Origin: Chitinophaga sp. MM2321
GTDB taxonomy: Bacteria; Bacteroidota; Bacteroidia; Chitinophagales; Chitinophagaceae
Length of the DNA stretch: 64,000 nt
Reading direction: 5' to 3'
Assembly: GCF_964033635.1 (NCBI RefSeq)
Contig: NZ_OZ035533.1
Span: 1,984,001-2,048,000 of the forward strand
Part shown: one piece after another, positions 1 to 9,347 of the stretch
How the letters are laid out: the number at the start of each line of letters is the position of its first letter
Position numbering within the stretch: position 1 is the stretch's first letter
Notes under the pieces: model-generated
The model's input: only the letters and a program-made list of their open reading frames with translations
What the model was told of the DNA's origin: nothing
Database searches by the model: none
Program-made: the position numbers and the translations under genes

Positions 1-873
1 CCGCTGTTACGTATTTCCGGCGGAGAAGAGAACTATGCTTTCAACTCCGTGCTGGCGCAGCTGATCTTCGGACTGGCGTCTTTTGTTAGTCCACTCGTAT
101 ATTCGTACCTGGTAGTAAATATGCACGATGGTTCTATGGGTGGTTTGGCATCCCTGGTGCCGGCAAGCCTGCCCTGGATATCACTCTACTGGCTGTTTAC
201 CTTGATTTGTCTGTTGATGGTGGTAATCATTGCTGTGTCAGTATTTCCACAGGTAGCCCTTACAAAGGAAGAAGAAGTAGGTCCGCTGAAAACACATATG
301 GATCTGCTGAAGAAGCCAGTGGTATTACTTTATTTCGCAGCGATCTTTTGCTATGTAGGAACAGAGCAGGGCATTGCCAATTGGATCTCACAATTCCTGG
401 CCACCTATCACCAGTATAATCCACAAACGACCGGCGCTAATGCGGTCGCCTATTTCTGGGGACTGATGACAGCAGGTGGTGTATTGGGACTCCTGTTACT
501 TAAACTGGTAGATAGCCGGAAAGTATTGATAGGCTTTACTTTGCTGGCGATGATCAGTCTCACTGCGGCATTATTCGGTAATGGTCAAACAGCACTCATC
601 GCTTTTCCGCTGGTAGGTTTCTTCGCTTCCGTGATGTATCCGGTTATTTTTTCCCTGGCGCTAAACTCGGTATCAGAACACCACGGCTCTTTTGCAGGCA
701 TCCTTGTTACAGGTATTATCGGCGGCGCGATTTTACCGCTTATTGTCGGCGGCCTGGGTGATCATTGGGGATTACGTACCGGTATGTGTTTCCTGTATCT
801 GACGATGGGATATATTCTGAGCATCGGCTTCTGGGCAAGACCGATTATAACAAATAAGACGATAAAACTATAA
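1..873 (+). CDS. Sugar MFS transporter, C-terminal part (cut by window edge)
   Basis: The reading frame is open to base 1, so the true start lies outside the window; the GTG at 49 is internal. What is visible is about 290 residues with at least seven hydrophobic segments and a FucP-like pattern, including EQGIANWISQF followed by a long helix pair and a PVIFSLALN helix. FucP-type members of the major facilitator superfamily move sugars with protons across the inner membrane. Substrate cannot be read from the sequence. A strong hairpin follows the stop codon at once. Family confidence is high, substrate is unknown. Confidence 0.85.
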   Translation, partial: PLLRISGGEENYAFNSVLAQLIFGLASFVSPLVYSYLVVNMHDGSMGGLASLVPASLPWISLYWLFTLICLLMVVIIAVSVFPQVALTKEEEVGPLKTHMDLLKKPVVLLYFAAIFCYVGTEQGIANWISQFLATYHQYNPQTTGANAVAYFWGLMTAGGVLGLLLLKLVDSRKVLIGFTLLAMISLTAALFGNGQTALIAFPLVGFFASVMYPVIFSLALNSVSEHHGSFAGILVTGIIGGAILPLIVGGLGDHWGLRTGMCFLYLTMGYILSIGFWARPIITNKTIKL

Positions 874-880
874 GAAGAAT

Positions 881-908
881 AAAGCGTCCGGGATGTGCCG
901 GACGCTTT
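881..908. terminator. Hairpin terminator between convergent genes
   Basis: A perfect 11-bp stem (AAAGCGTCCGG at 881-891 with CCGGACGCTTT at 898-908) closes a 6-nt loop. It lies between the end of the MFS gene and the end of the convergent PKD gene. The A3/T3 ends make it usable from both sides, although the T-tract is short. Confidence 0.75.
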
Positions 909-917
909 GTAAAAACG

Positions 918-3900
918 TTATTTAATCAACGTAATATTTCCCCTGAAGTCGAATATTTCTCCATTTTCGCACACCGTTTGCATCATATAGATATAGGTAC
1001 CTATGGGCGCCTCTTTGCCTTTGCTGCGGCCATCCCAGCCTGCGGAAGGACTATTCAGCTGGAAGTGCGCATTTTCGAATACGAGTGTACCCCAACGGTC
1101 ATAGATCTTTAAATAGGCGATCTCTTTCACCCCCTTTCCTTTGGGATAGCAACGCTCGTTTTGTCCATCATGATTCGGTGTAAAAGCATTGGGCATAAAA
1201 ATAGCGCCCTGGTTGCAGATCACATACACCATCATATCGTCTTTGGCTTTACAGCCATATATGTTTTCTACTTCCAGTGTATATTGGGTAGTGAGATTAG
1301 GTGTTACCTGGATAACAGGACAGTAATAGCAATCCACGGAGGTAACCGGCGACCATTTCCAGCGCATCACGTCCCTGCTGGTACTGGTGGCAGTGAGGTT
1401 CAGCGGTATGCCAGCCATGATTTGCCTGTCTGGCCCCAGTTCTACGGTAGGGGCCTGGTTTACCTGTACTTGCAGGGTGGTATTATCTGAAAAGCAGTTT
1501 TCACGATCGTAACCGGTCACATTATAAGTATACCGGCCTTTGCTGGTGAGTGTGGCCTGCGTAGAGGCGTTACCGGTATTGTCAAGACCGGTGCCTTCCC
1601 ACTTATAATAATCTGCTCCCCAGACGCGCAACGGTAATTTATCACCCAGGCAAATAATGGTATCCGGTGTAGCCTGAATCGTAAAGGGTTGCACGACCCG
1701 GAGCGTTATCTCGTCTGTATTGATGCAGCCATTGTTATCGGTTACTTTTACCTGGTAAGTAGTCGTTTCTTCGGGGCTTGCTTTTGGTTCCGGTAACAGT
1801 GGGTTATCCAACCCGGTTGCGGGTGTCCATTCATATTGGCTGCCACCGCCAGCGTGTAATAGGATGGTATTATGAAGACAAACAAAATCACTGGGGGCGC
1901 TAGCGTTGATTACCGGTAATGGTAATACCAGTAGGGGATGATGTGCTTCATGTGTGCAGCCGTCTTTGCTGGTAACGGTAAGGGCTATATCAAAATTACC
2001 GGTTGTAGCAAAGGAAGTAGCCGCCGGTTGTTGTTGTGTATCTGTTTGACCATTACCAAAGTCCCATTTCCAGGTAACATCCGTTGCTTTTGTAACGCTG
2101 CCGCTGAAATCGATGTTGGCATCTTTACAAACCTGATCGGAGCCAGAAATGGCGGCTAACGGTTTGGGGTATACGTTGATAGTAACTGGCACCGTTTCCT
2201 TGCAGCCATATACCGTAGTGGCGGTAAGACTAAAATCATATTTTCCTGGTTTATCCAGGTAGAAGCCGGGTGTAGCTGTGGTAATGTCTGTTGGTGCCAG
2301 TAATGGGTCAAAGGTCCATTGATAGGTGCCAGGCTTGCCCAGGTCTTCAATGGAAAAGCTGTTGAATACCGGCGCAAAGGTAAGCTGACCTTCATCGCAG
2401 ATAAACGCTGGTGAAGGATTCAACTGTATGTCCAGCTGATCAATAACAATCGGGTGATCCAGCATGGCGCTGCCTTTGCAGCCGGCTGCATCTTTCATGA
2501 GCAGCCGCGGCTTATAGATACCCGGTACTTTAAATGCATGTTTGATCTGCAGTTCTTTTGTCTGCTCAATGATGCCATCCGTAAAGTCCCAGCTCAATTC
2601 CTGTGCGTCCGGTGCAATAACGGTAAATTCAATTTCTTTCTCCAGGCAACCACCTTCATCACTGGCTGTGATGGTGGCAAAGGGTCCTTTTACTTCTACG
2701 ATCTCCTCAGATTCATCTTCCGTATCGGCATCACCTTTTACTTTTAAAATCACTTTATAGTGACCGGACTCGGTATAGGTATGCACGGGATTAATCTGAT
2801 CGGATGTACTGCCATCACCAAAATCCCAGAAACAGGAAGCAAAATTAAGAGAGGTATTGGTGAAGCGGAACACCATGGGCGCACAGGAGCCACCATTAAC
2901 AAAAGAAGAGGTATACGTGAATCCTGCGCCTACGGAGGATACCTTTAGTTGTTGCACCATTTCATCTTCGCAACCGTTATCATCTTTGATCTGTAGTTTT
3001 ACCTCATACAATCCTTTATCGGGATAATTATGGGTGGTACCGTAAAAATCGGTCGCTGTATTGCCATCGCCAAAATCCCATAACATGGAAGTGATGGTGC
3101 CCCCAACCTCATTGGAGTTATCGTAAAAATAAGCATCACTACCGGGTTTTATCAGGGAATTAGCCATATAAAAATTCGCATTCGGGCCATTCACCTGTAA
3201 TTGTTGTCCGGCATAACTGCTGACACAACCTTCTATATCCGTTACCGTTACAGCAGGTGTAATATAATATCCGGCTGTTTTGTAAGTGTGCTTGAAAGGT
3301 CCACTGGTAAAGGTTTGTGGAGAGGTGCCATCGCCAAAGTTCCATTCCCATTTTTTAATGCCTTTACTATAGGTAAGATCAGTGGCATCTGTAAATGCCA
3401 CTTCTTTATCGCGGCATTCAATAGTGCTGGGTAAGTTAAACCCGGCTACCGGACCACGTACCGCAATGTCTATCACGTTACTGCTGTCGTAGCAACCCAG
3501 GTTGTTCTGCACCACTACCTGTATAGCCTGTTTCCCCGGTTGCAGGTTAGTATAGGTAAATTGTGTTTTCTCATACCACCAGCTTTGATTTACATTATTA
3601 GCGAGCCACGACCAGGCATAGTTACTGCTATAAATAGATGGATCATACGCCGTGACCTTTGCCGCCACGCTTTCATTGCTACATAGCGTGGTAACGTCTG
3701 ATGTAATGGTAATTGGTGAAGGCGCGATCATCTGTACCTGCCTTGTTTCGGAAGTAGTACAGGCGCCGGCAGTAGTGGTAAGTGTTACTGTATAAACACC
3801 TGTTTTACTGTAGATATGTGTAATAGGATTCCCCTGGACGCTATAGGAAGTATCTTTTCCATCTCCCCAGGTCCACTTCCAGCCGGTTGCCCCTATGGAG

Positions 3901-5813
3901 TGTTCATCAAAGCTGAGGATGGTGCGTTGCTTACAATCCAGCGCATTTTGGCTGAAGCGGGGAAAGGGATCGATTGCGGTGATGTATGCCTTTTTAGTAA
4001 CACTATTGTAACAGGTGTAATTGCCTACCGTGAGTGTTACGTCATATACGCCGGGCTCCTTATAGCTATGGGTAGGGTTGGGTGTATAGTTTTCCTGGTA
4101 AAGACCATCCCCGAAGTCCCATTGATAGGAGTCGCCAATGTCGGTTTTATTTATAAATGAAGTGGGTGTATTACCACATACTGTGGGCGCTGAAGGCGAA
4201 TAAAAATCCGGTGTAGGTTTCTTATAGATATCAACGGCACTTTTGGTATTTACAGTTCCCGTACAGCCGTTGACGGTAGTGTATTTTAGTTTAACTGTAT
4301 AATGACCAGCTTTCGCATACAGATGGGTGGGCGTAGCCTCAGTTGATTTTGGGGTGGCATCTCCGAAATCCCACTCATATGTTTTTATCTGATCACTGCT
4401 ACTGCTGCTGGCGAAGAATGCAGGTTCCATTCCTTCACAGCCGCTTGTAACGGAAGCGTACGCGGTGATGTTTGTTTTATAGATGCCGAAGTTGGTGTTA
4501 CTGGTTACAGCGCAGCCCGCGGCATTGGTAGCGGTCAGGTATACGTAGAAATAGCTCTCATAGTTATACGTATGGGAAGGGCTTTGTGCAGTGGAGCTCT
4601 GGCCATCACCAAAATCCCATTTCCAGCTGGTAGCGCCGGTGGAATTATCCTTAAAGTTTACCGTAGCAGGTACATTACAAATGGGTTGATTATCCGTACT
4701 GATATTGGCTGTTGGTGAGGCTTTTACCACCAGGTCTTTTTCCACCACATCCAGGCAGTTGCCATATTGTGCCGTGAGCTTTACTTTCAATGGCCCTGCC
4801 GCTGCCGATGAATAGTTGGCGGTATTATAGTTGGTCCATGAATTTACACCATTGAACTCCCAGGTGATGCTGGCGGGTGATGCCGGTGAAAAGGAAGCCA
4901 CGTAATTGTTGTAATTATCGGTACAGATGGGAGTGGGAAAGGTGAAATCTGTTTTATAATTAGCTACATTAATATCATCTGCTATTTTGGTGGCGCTGCA
5001 TTTTCGGTCATTCGTTACCGTTAGCCTGATACTATGGGTGCCTTTACTGGTAAAAGTATGTTTGCCGGGGTCTTTCACTGCGGTGGTAACGCCATCATCA
5101 AATTCCCACTTATAATTCAGGGTTCCGGGGCCGGTGCTGGTGTTGGTAAACAATACGTCTACCGGTGCTTTACATAATATCTTTTCCGTAACAGTAAAAT
5201 CTGCATTAATAGCGGGTGCTACATCTACCGCTTTATCCATAACCTTGAAATTAGTACACCCGTGACTATTAGTAACCGAGAGTATGACTGTATACACGCT
5301 GGGCGTATTGTAAGTATGGCCCACGCTACTACCGCTACCGTTGGTACCATCTCCGAAATCCCAGGTAAATTCATTCAGCGTACCACTGACCGGATTGGAT
5401 TTATCCGTAAAAGTAGTTTGAAGCGGAGCGCAACCAATGGCCGGCGTAACGCTGAAATCAACAACAGGTTTGGACCATACGGAGATATAGCTGGTTTTGG
5501 TTTCCGTTGAACTGGCTCCGGAGGCATCTTTCACCGTAAGGGTGACGGTATAGGTACCCGGCTTCACATAAGATGCCTTCGGATTTCGTTCAGTGGAGAC
5601 AGACCCGTTACCCAGATCCCATTTCCAGGAAGTGGGATTACCGGTTGATATGTCATTGAAAGTGGTGCTGGTAAGCGGTTCGCATTCACTGGTCGAAGAA
5701 GCAGTAAAATCAGCTTTTAGCTGCGCTTTTGCTGCAAGGGATAAGAGGCAACAAAACAGCAGACTTAGTGCTAGGGCAATCAGTTTACGTTCAACAGGGA
5801 TGAACAGGTACAT
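918..5813 (-). CDS. Giant secreted PKD-repeat protein with type B T9SS sorting domain
   Basis: The protein has 1631 residues. Residues 1-31 form a signal peptide (hydrophobic core LIALALSLLFCCLLSLAA, cleavage near AKA-Q). Most of the rest is an array of roughly 80-90-residue PKD/Ig-like modules, each marked by variants of W-DFGDG and ending in a YTVTLTV-like strand. The last 90 or so residues (NAFTPNHDGQNE, YDRWGTLVFE, GWDG, PIGTYIY) match the gliding-motility-associated C-terminal domain that directs export by the type IX secretion system and surface attachment. Such proteins are usually adhesins or glycan-binding surface proteins; no enzyme domain was recognised. The start gives a good signal peptide. 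It stands alone on the minus strand. Confidence 0.93.
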   Translation of the reverse strand: MYLFIPVERKLIALALSLLFCCLLSLAAKAQLKADFTASSTSECEPLTSTTFNDISTGNPTSWKWDLGNGSVSTERNPKASYVKPGTYTVTLTVKDASGASSTETKTSYISVWSKPVVDFSVTPAIGCAPLQTTFTDKSNPVSGTLNEFTWDFGDGTNGSGSSVGHTYNTPSVYTVILSVTNSHGCTNFKVMDKAVDVAPAINADFTVTEKILCKAPVDVLFTNTSTGPGTLNYKWEFDDGVTTAVKDPGKHTFTSKGTHSIRLTVTNDRKCSATKIADDINVANYKTDFTFPTPICTDNYNNYVASFSPASPASITWEFNGVNSWTNYNTANYSSAAAGPLKVKLTAQYGNCLDVVEKDLVVKASPTANISTDNQPICNVPATVNFKDNSTGATSWKWDFGDGQSSTAQSPSHTYNYESYFYVYLTATNAAGCAVTSNTNFGIYKTNITAYASVTSGCEGMEPAFFASSSSSDQIKTYEWDFGDATPKSTEATPTHLYAKAGHYTVKLKYTTVNGCTGTVNTKSAVDIYKKPTPDFYSPSAPTVCGNTPTSFINKTDIGDSYQWDFGDGLYQENYTPNPTHSYKEPGVYDVTLTVGNYTCYNSVTKKAYITAIDPFPRFSQNALDCKQRTILSFDEHSIGATGWKWTWGDGKDTSYSVQGNPITHIYSKTGVYTVTLTTTAGACTTSETRQVQMIAPSPITITSDVTTLCSNESVAAKVTAYDPSIYSSNYAWSWLANNVNQSWWYEKTQFTYTNLQPGKQAIQVVVQNNLGCYDSSNVIDIAVRGPVAGFNLPSTIECRDKEVAFTDATDLTYSKGIKKWEWNFGDGTSPQTFTSGPFKHTYKTAGYYITPAVTVTDIEGCVSSYAGQQLQVNGPNANFYMANSLIKPGSDAYFYDNSNEVGGTITSMLWDFGDGNTATDFYGTTHNYPDKGLYEVKLQIKDDNGCEDEMVQQLKVSSVGAGFTYTSSFVNGGSCAPMVFRFTNTSLNFASCFWDFGDGSTSDQINPVHTYTESGHYKVILKVKGDADTEDESEEIVEVKGPFATITASDEGGCLEKEIEFTVIAPDAQELSWDFTDGIIEQTKELQIKHAFKVPGIYKPRLLMKDAAGCKGSAMLDHPIVIDQLDIQLNPSPAFICDEGQLTFAPVFNSFSIEDLGKPGTYQWTFDPLLAPTDITTATPGFYLDKPGKYDFSLTATTVYGCKETVPVTINVYPKPLAAISGSDQVCKDANIDFSGSVTKATDVTWKWDFGNGQTDTQQQPAATSFATTGNFDIALTVTSKDGCTHEAHHPLLVLPLPVINASAPSDFVCLHNTILLHAGGGSQYEWTPATGLDNPLLPEPKASPEETTTYQVKVTDNNGCINTDEITLRVVQPFTIQATPDTIICLGDKLPLRVWGADYYKWEGTGLDNTGNASTQATLTSKGRYTYNVTGYDRENCFSDNTTLQVQVNQAPTVELGPDRQIMAGIPLNLTATSTSRDVMRWKWSPVTSVDCYYCPVIQVTPNLTTQYTLEVENIYGCKAKDDMMVYVICNQGAIFMPNAFTPNHDGQNERCYPKGKGVKEIAYLKIYDRWGTLVFENAHFQLNSPSAGWDGRSKGKEAPIGTYIYMMQTVCENGEIFDFRGNITLIK

Positions 5814-5954
5814 GTGGTATATAGGTATATGCGGCCAAATTACAATATTTCGAGGATATTACTTTATTGTGTTTTAAGGAAAGATAACAGGCCTGCGGCC
5901 GAAGTAAGTTCAGTAACAAAACCTTAATTTTAAATTTCTAAAACGCAACTGCTT

Positions 5955-7034
5955 ATGTCTCATTTGTTCAGCTCTTTACAGTTAAGAGAGGTGCTATTAC
6001 GCAATCGAATTGCGGTATCACCTATGTGTGAGTATTCCTCTCATGACGGGTTTGCCAACGACTGGCACCTGGTACACCTGGGCAGTCGCGCAGTAGGAGG
6101 AGCCGCGTTGGTATTTACCGAAGCCACAGCGGTATCACCGGAAGGGCGTATCTCACCGCAGGATCTGGGTATCTGGAAAGAGGAGCATATCGCCATGCTG
6201 CAAAGGATTACGGCATTTGTAACCGCACAGGGTGCGGTGCCCGGTATTCAGCTGGCCCATGCCGGCAGGAAAGCCAGTACATTCAGACCCTGGGATGGGA
6301 ATGGCAAGGTAGAGGTATCACGGGAAGAAGGTGGCTGGGAGGCCGTAGCACCCAGTGCCATCCCTTTTAATGAAGCGTATCCCATGCCGGTGGCACTCAC
6401 GGCAGCGGGCATACGCAAAGTGCTGGATGATTTTAAAGCCGCTGCACAACGCGCGCTGAAAGCAGGTTTCCAGGTAGTGGAATTGCATGCTGCACACGGT
6501 TATCTCCTGCATAGTTTTTTATCTCCCCTTAGTAACCAACGTACGGATAACTATGGCGGAACTTTTGAAAACAGGATACGACTGTTGCTGGAAACAGTGG
6601 AAACCGTGCGTACGGTGTGGCCGGAAAAATACCCGTTGCTGGTAAGGCTTTCTGTAACAGATTGGGCGGATCATGGCTGGAATCCGGAAGAATCGGTGAA
6701 ACTGGCCACCATATTGAAAGGAAAAGGGGTGGACCTGCTAGATTGCTCTTCGGGTGGTTTGGCTGCTCATCAACAGATAAAGGTAGGACCGTTATACCAG
6801 ACACCTTTTGCGGAGAAGGTGCGCAAGGAAGCAGGTATTGCTACGGGTGCGGTGGGTATGATCACTACGCCTGCTGAAGCGGAATCAATTATAGCAGAAG
6901 GCCGCGCAGATCTTGTACTGATGGCGCGTGAGTTTTTACGGGATCCTTATTTTCCGTTGCGGGCTGCATTCGAATTAAACGCCGACGAAATGAAATGGCC
7001 GGTTCAATATGAAAGAGCAAAGCCACGGAAGTAA
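5955..7034 (+). CDS. Old Yellow Enzyme family NADPH:flavin oxidoreductase (YqjM/NamA-like)
   Basis: A 359-residue FMN TIM-barrel enzyme. The start FSSLQLREVLLRNRIAVSPMCEYSS is the normal N-terminus of the YqjM class, with the Cys of SPMCEYS that tunes the flavin. The HAGRKAS motif, the HAAHGYLLHSFLSPLSNQR block (substrate-binding His pair and tail) and the C-terminal phosphate-binding segment with DLVLMAREFLRDPYFPLRAA are all present. These enzymes reduce activated C=C bonds with NADPH and are linked to detoxification or redox stress; the true substrate is unknown. Length is normal. A palindromic terminator begins two bases after the stop. Confidence 0.93.
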   Translation: MSHLFSSLQLREVLLRNRIAVSPMCEYSSHDGFANDWHLVHLGSRAVGGAALVFTEATAVSPEGRISPQDLGIWKEEHIAMLQRITAFVTAQGAVPGIQLAHAGRKASTFRPWDGNGKVEVSREEGGWEAVAPSAIPFNEAYPMPVALTAAGIRKVLDDFKAAAQRALKAGFQVVELHAAHGYLLHSFLSPLSNQRTDNYGGTFENRIRLLLETVETVRTVWPEKYPLLVRLSVTDWADHGWNPEESVKLATILKGKGVDLLDCSSGGLAAHQQIKVGPLYQTPFAEKVRKEAGIATGAVGMITTPAEAESIIAEGRADLVLMAREFLRDPYFPLRAAFELNADEMKWPVQYERAKPRK

Positions 7035-7035
7035 A

Positions 7036-7080
7036 TTTTTGCTGTTCGTGATCTGCAAAAAAAATCACGAACAGCAAAAA
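7036..7080. terminator. Perfect 17-bp bidirectional terminator
   Basis: Arms at 7036-7052 and 7064-7080 are perfectly complementary (TTTTTGCTGTTCGTGAT) and enclose an 11-nt loop. The arms begin with T5 and end with A5, so each strand reads a stem followed by a U-tract. It sits between the convergent ends of the OYE gene (7034) and the aldo/keto reductase gene (7084). Confidence 0.9.
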
Positions 7081-7083
7081 TAT

Positions 7084-8076
7084 TTATCCCAGGATGGCTT
7101 CAATAGCTACCAGTTCTTCTTTGTCAAAAGCGGTATTCCGCAATGTTTCCAGGTTGTTATCCAGTTGACCTACGGAACTGGCGCCTATCAGCACGGTGGT
7201 GATCCGTTTGTCTTTCAGAAGCCATGCGAGGGCCATCTGGGCAAGCGACTGTCCTCTTTTCTGTGCTAAGGCGTGTAACTTTTTGATCTTCTCAATTTTC
7301 TCCGGTGATACTTCGTTTTCCTGTAAGAAGCCACTGGGTTTGCTGGCGCGGGAACCTGGGGGGATTCCGTTCAGATAACGATCGGTGAGGAGGCCCTGTG
7401 CGAGCGGAGAGAAAGGGATACATCCCACACCGTTAGCTTCCAGTACATCCAGCAGACCGTTTTCTACCCAACGTTCAAACATGCTGTATTTCGGCTGATG
7501 GATCAGGCAGGGGGTACCCAGTGATTGCAGAACTGCCACTGCTTCCTTTGTTTGTTCGGCGGTATAATTGGAAAGTCCTACATACAGTGCCTTGCCTTGT
7601 TGTACAATGCTGTGCAGTGCGCCCATCGTTTCTTCAATGGGGGTATCCGGATCAGGACGATGGGAATAAAATATATCCACATAATCCAGTTGCATGCGGC
7701 GCAGGCTCTGATCGAGACTGGACACCAGGTATTTACGGGAGCCTTTATCTCCATAAGGGCCGGGCCACATCAGGTAACCGGCTTTGGAAGAAATGATCAG
7801 TTCATCACGCAGGTGACCGGTGAAGTCCAGCTTCAGTACCCGGCCAAAATTTTCTTCTGCACTACCAGGTTCCGGACCATAGTTGTTTGCCAGATCAAAA
7901 TGGGTAATGCCTTTGTCAAAAGCACGACGGATAATACTCCGGCCATTTTCAAAGTTATCAATGGAACCGAAGTTGTGCCATAGTCCCAGTGATATCGCCG
8001 GAAGCTGGATACCACTCTTTCCACAACGGTTATAGATCATGCTGTCATATCTGTCAGCTGCTGGTGTGTATTGCAT
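7084..8076 (-). CDS. Aldo/keto reductase, L-glyceraldehyde 3-phosphate reductase type (YghZ-like)
   Basis: A 330-residue protein of the AKR14/Kv-beta group. The N-terminus (DRYDSMIYNRCGKSG, then LPAISLGLWHNFG) is that of YghZ/GpR, which supports the start at 8076 rather than the later Met. The catalytic tetrad is visible: Asp in HFDLANNYG, Tyr in the same motif, Lys in ISSKAGY and His in YSHRPDP. The NADPH-binding tail TTVLIGASSVGQLDNNLE is intact. Family members reduce L-glyceraldehyde 3-phosphate and methylglyoxal in the cytoplasm. It shares only a terminator with the convergent OYE gene. Confidence 0.92.
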   Translation of the reverse strand: MQYTPAADRYDSMIYNRCGKSGIQLPAISLGLWHNFGSIDNFENGRSIIRRAFDKGITHFDLANNYGPEPGSAEENFGRVLKLDFTGHLRDELIISSKAGYLMWPGPYGDKGSRKYLVSSLDQSLRRMQLDYVDIFYSHRPDPDTPIEETMGALHSIVQQGKALYVGLSNYTAEQTKEAVAVLQSLGTPCLIHQPKYSMFERWVENGLLDVLEANGVGCIPFSPLAQGLLTDRYLNGIPPGSRASKPSGFLQENEVSPEKIEKIKKLHALAQKRGQSLAQMALAWLLKDKRITTVLIGASSVGQLDNNLETLRNTAFDKEELVAIEAILG

Positions 8077-8152
8077 GGAATATTAGTTTTCAGGCAAACA
8101 AGATAATAGAAAAACGCAGATGATGTACCAAAAATGTAGCGATGAAAAAGCA

Positions 8153-8187
8153 AAAACCCCGTTAAGTATAATACCTAACGGGGTTTT
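8153..8187 (-). terminator. Intrinsic terminator of the desaturase gene
   Basis: AAAACCCCGTTA (8153-8164) pairs with TAACGGGGTTTT (8176-8187), a 12-bp stem. Read on the minus strand it is followed by a T-rich run (TTTTTGCTTTTT), the usual intrinsic terminator form. It lies just downstream of the desaturase stop at 8210 and upstream of the aldo/keto reductase start. Confidence 0.8.
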
Positions 8188-8209
8188 GTTTTTTATTTTC
8201 AGTTATCAC

Positions 8210-9133
8210 TTATCCGATTTCGTCATGTTGTAATTGAGCTATCTGCGCCGGTTTCATGTCTTTCAGCTTATTCATACCTTTCATTTTAGCAGGTACCGGA
8301 CGGATCTCCCATACAATGCCCAGCCAGCCTAATACTTTGATGGTGTAATAGGTAATATCTATTTCCCACCAGTAGAAGCCCTGACGTGCAGCACTCTGAT
8401 AATAGTGGTGGTTGTTATGCCATCCTTCACCCAGTGTTATCAACGCCAGGATGAGACTATTGCGGGATTCATCACCGGTGTAGTAACGTTTGTTACCGAT
8501 TTTATGCATCAGGGAATTGATCGTAAAGGTGCCGTGATACAGTAATACGGTACTCAGGAAAAATCCGATCAGTACAGTAGATAAACCTGCTGTCCAGTCG
8601 AACCAGCCGGCTCCGTTCACTTTATTACCTACAAAATATACTGCCACCATTAATACCAGGGCAGGAATCATGTGGTATTTATTGAGCCAGAATAATTCCT
8701 TCGCCTTATGATCCTTGATCAGGTCAAAACGGGTAGGTTTATATTCAGGGCCCATGATCCAGCCGATATGTGCATACCAGAAGCCATACACATTGGCAGA
8801 ATGCGGATCTTCAGGGGTATCACTGTGTTTGTGATGGATACGGTGATTGGCTGACCACCACAGGGCGCCTTTCTGCAAACTGCTCTGTGCGCCGCCTGCC
8901 AGGATAAACTGGAAGAACCGCGACGTTTTAAAGGCACGATGCGAGAAATACCGGTGATAGCCGGCAGTCACAAAAAACATACGCACAACGTATAATACAC
9001 CGCATAATATCCAGTCAAATGCTCTTGTGCCGGTAAAAAATGCCAGCAGGGGAATAGCATGTATCCCCAGAAAATCTACTTGATGCAACCAGTTTGGTGC
9101 TATTCTATCTTGCTTAATCGCCTTGTTCATCAC
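8210..9133 (-). CDS. Acyl-CoA desaturase (membrane di-iron fatty acid desaturase)
   Basis: A 307-residue membrane enzyme. The three histidine boxes of the stearoyl-CoA desaturase family are present in order: HRYFSH, HRIHH, and HNNHH in EGWHNNHHYYQSAARQG. Four hydrophobic helices lie around them. It introduces a cis double bond (usually delta-9) into acyl chains using a di-iron centre, O2 and electrons from a separate carrier, so it controls membrane fluidity. The upstream region holds two near-identical promoter-like copies on the minus strand, which suggests strong or regulated expression. Confidence 0.94.
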   Translation of the reverse strand: MMNKAIKQDRIAPNWLHQVDFLGIHAIPLLAFFTGTRAFDWILCGVLYVVRMFFVTAGYHRYFSHRAFKTSRFFQFILAGGAQSSLQKGALWWSANHRIHHKHSDTPEDPHSANVYGFWYAHIGWIMGPEYKPTRFDLIKDHKAKELFWLNKYHMIPALVLMVAVYFVGNKVNGAGWFDWTAGLSTVLIGFFLSTVLLYHGTFTINSLMHKIGNKRYYTGDESRNSLILALITLGEGWHNNHHYYQSAARQGFYWWEIDITYYTIKVLGWLGIVWEIRPVPAKMKGMNKLKDMKPAQIAQLQHDEIG

Positions 9134-9160
9134 ACAATGAAAATTTCCGTATTATTTATA

Positions 9161-9243
9161 AATCTATGATTTGAATGATCTTTACAAAGATAGTTTCCAC
9201 TTTTTGTTTAATCTATGATTTAAATCATTCCCTACAAAGTTAG
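9161..9243 (-). promoter_or_regulatory. Duplicated promoter/operator region upstream of the desaturase
   Basis: Two copies of a block of about 33 bp occur at 9161-9193 and 9210-9243 (AATCTATGATTT, then a variable stretch, then TACAAAG-TAG). On the minus strand each contains a Bacteroidetes -7 element: TATCTTTG in the proximal copy and TAACTTTG in the distal one. Each also carries AATC-TAT-GATT, a small inverted repeat just downstream of the -7. No TTTG -33 box stands at the right distance. The layout fits tandem promoters or two operators for a fatty-acid regulator; the second idea is inference. Confidence 0.6.
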
Positions 9244-9347
9244 GTCTTTTCCCCTTTTTTTAAGGAGATGTTATCCCGAACTTTTTGTTAAAGACGGTGT
9301 TAGGAAGATATGGATTGTCATTATTTTATAACATTAAAATAAAATTC

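Noticed and set aside
918..5813. DNA repeats in the PKD gene as a CRISPR or tandem-repeat array
   Set aside because: The periodicity is at protein-domain level (about 80-90 residues) and the DNA copies are diverged.
9285..9347. Upstream start of the HdeD-like protein at 9285
   Set aside because: The extra 21 residues are not conserved-looking and the ATG at 9348 gives the usual start.
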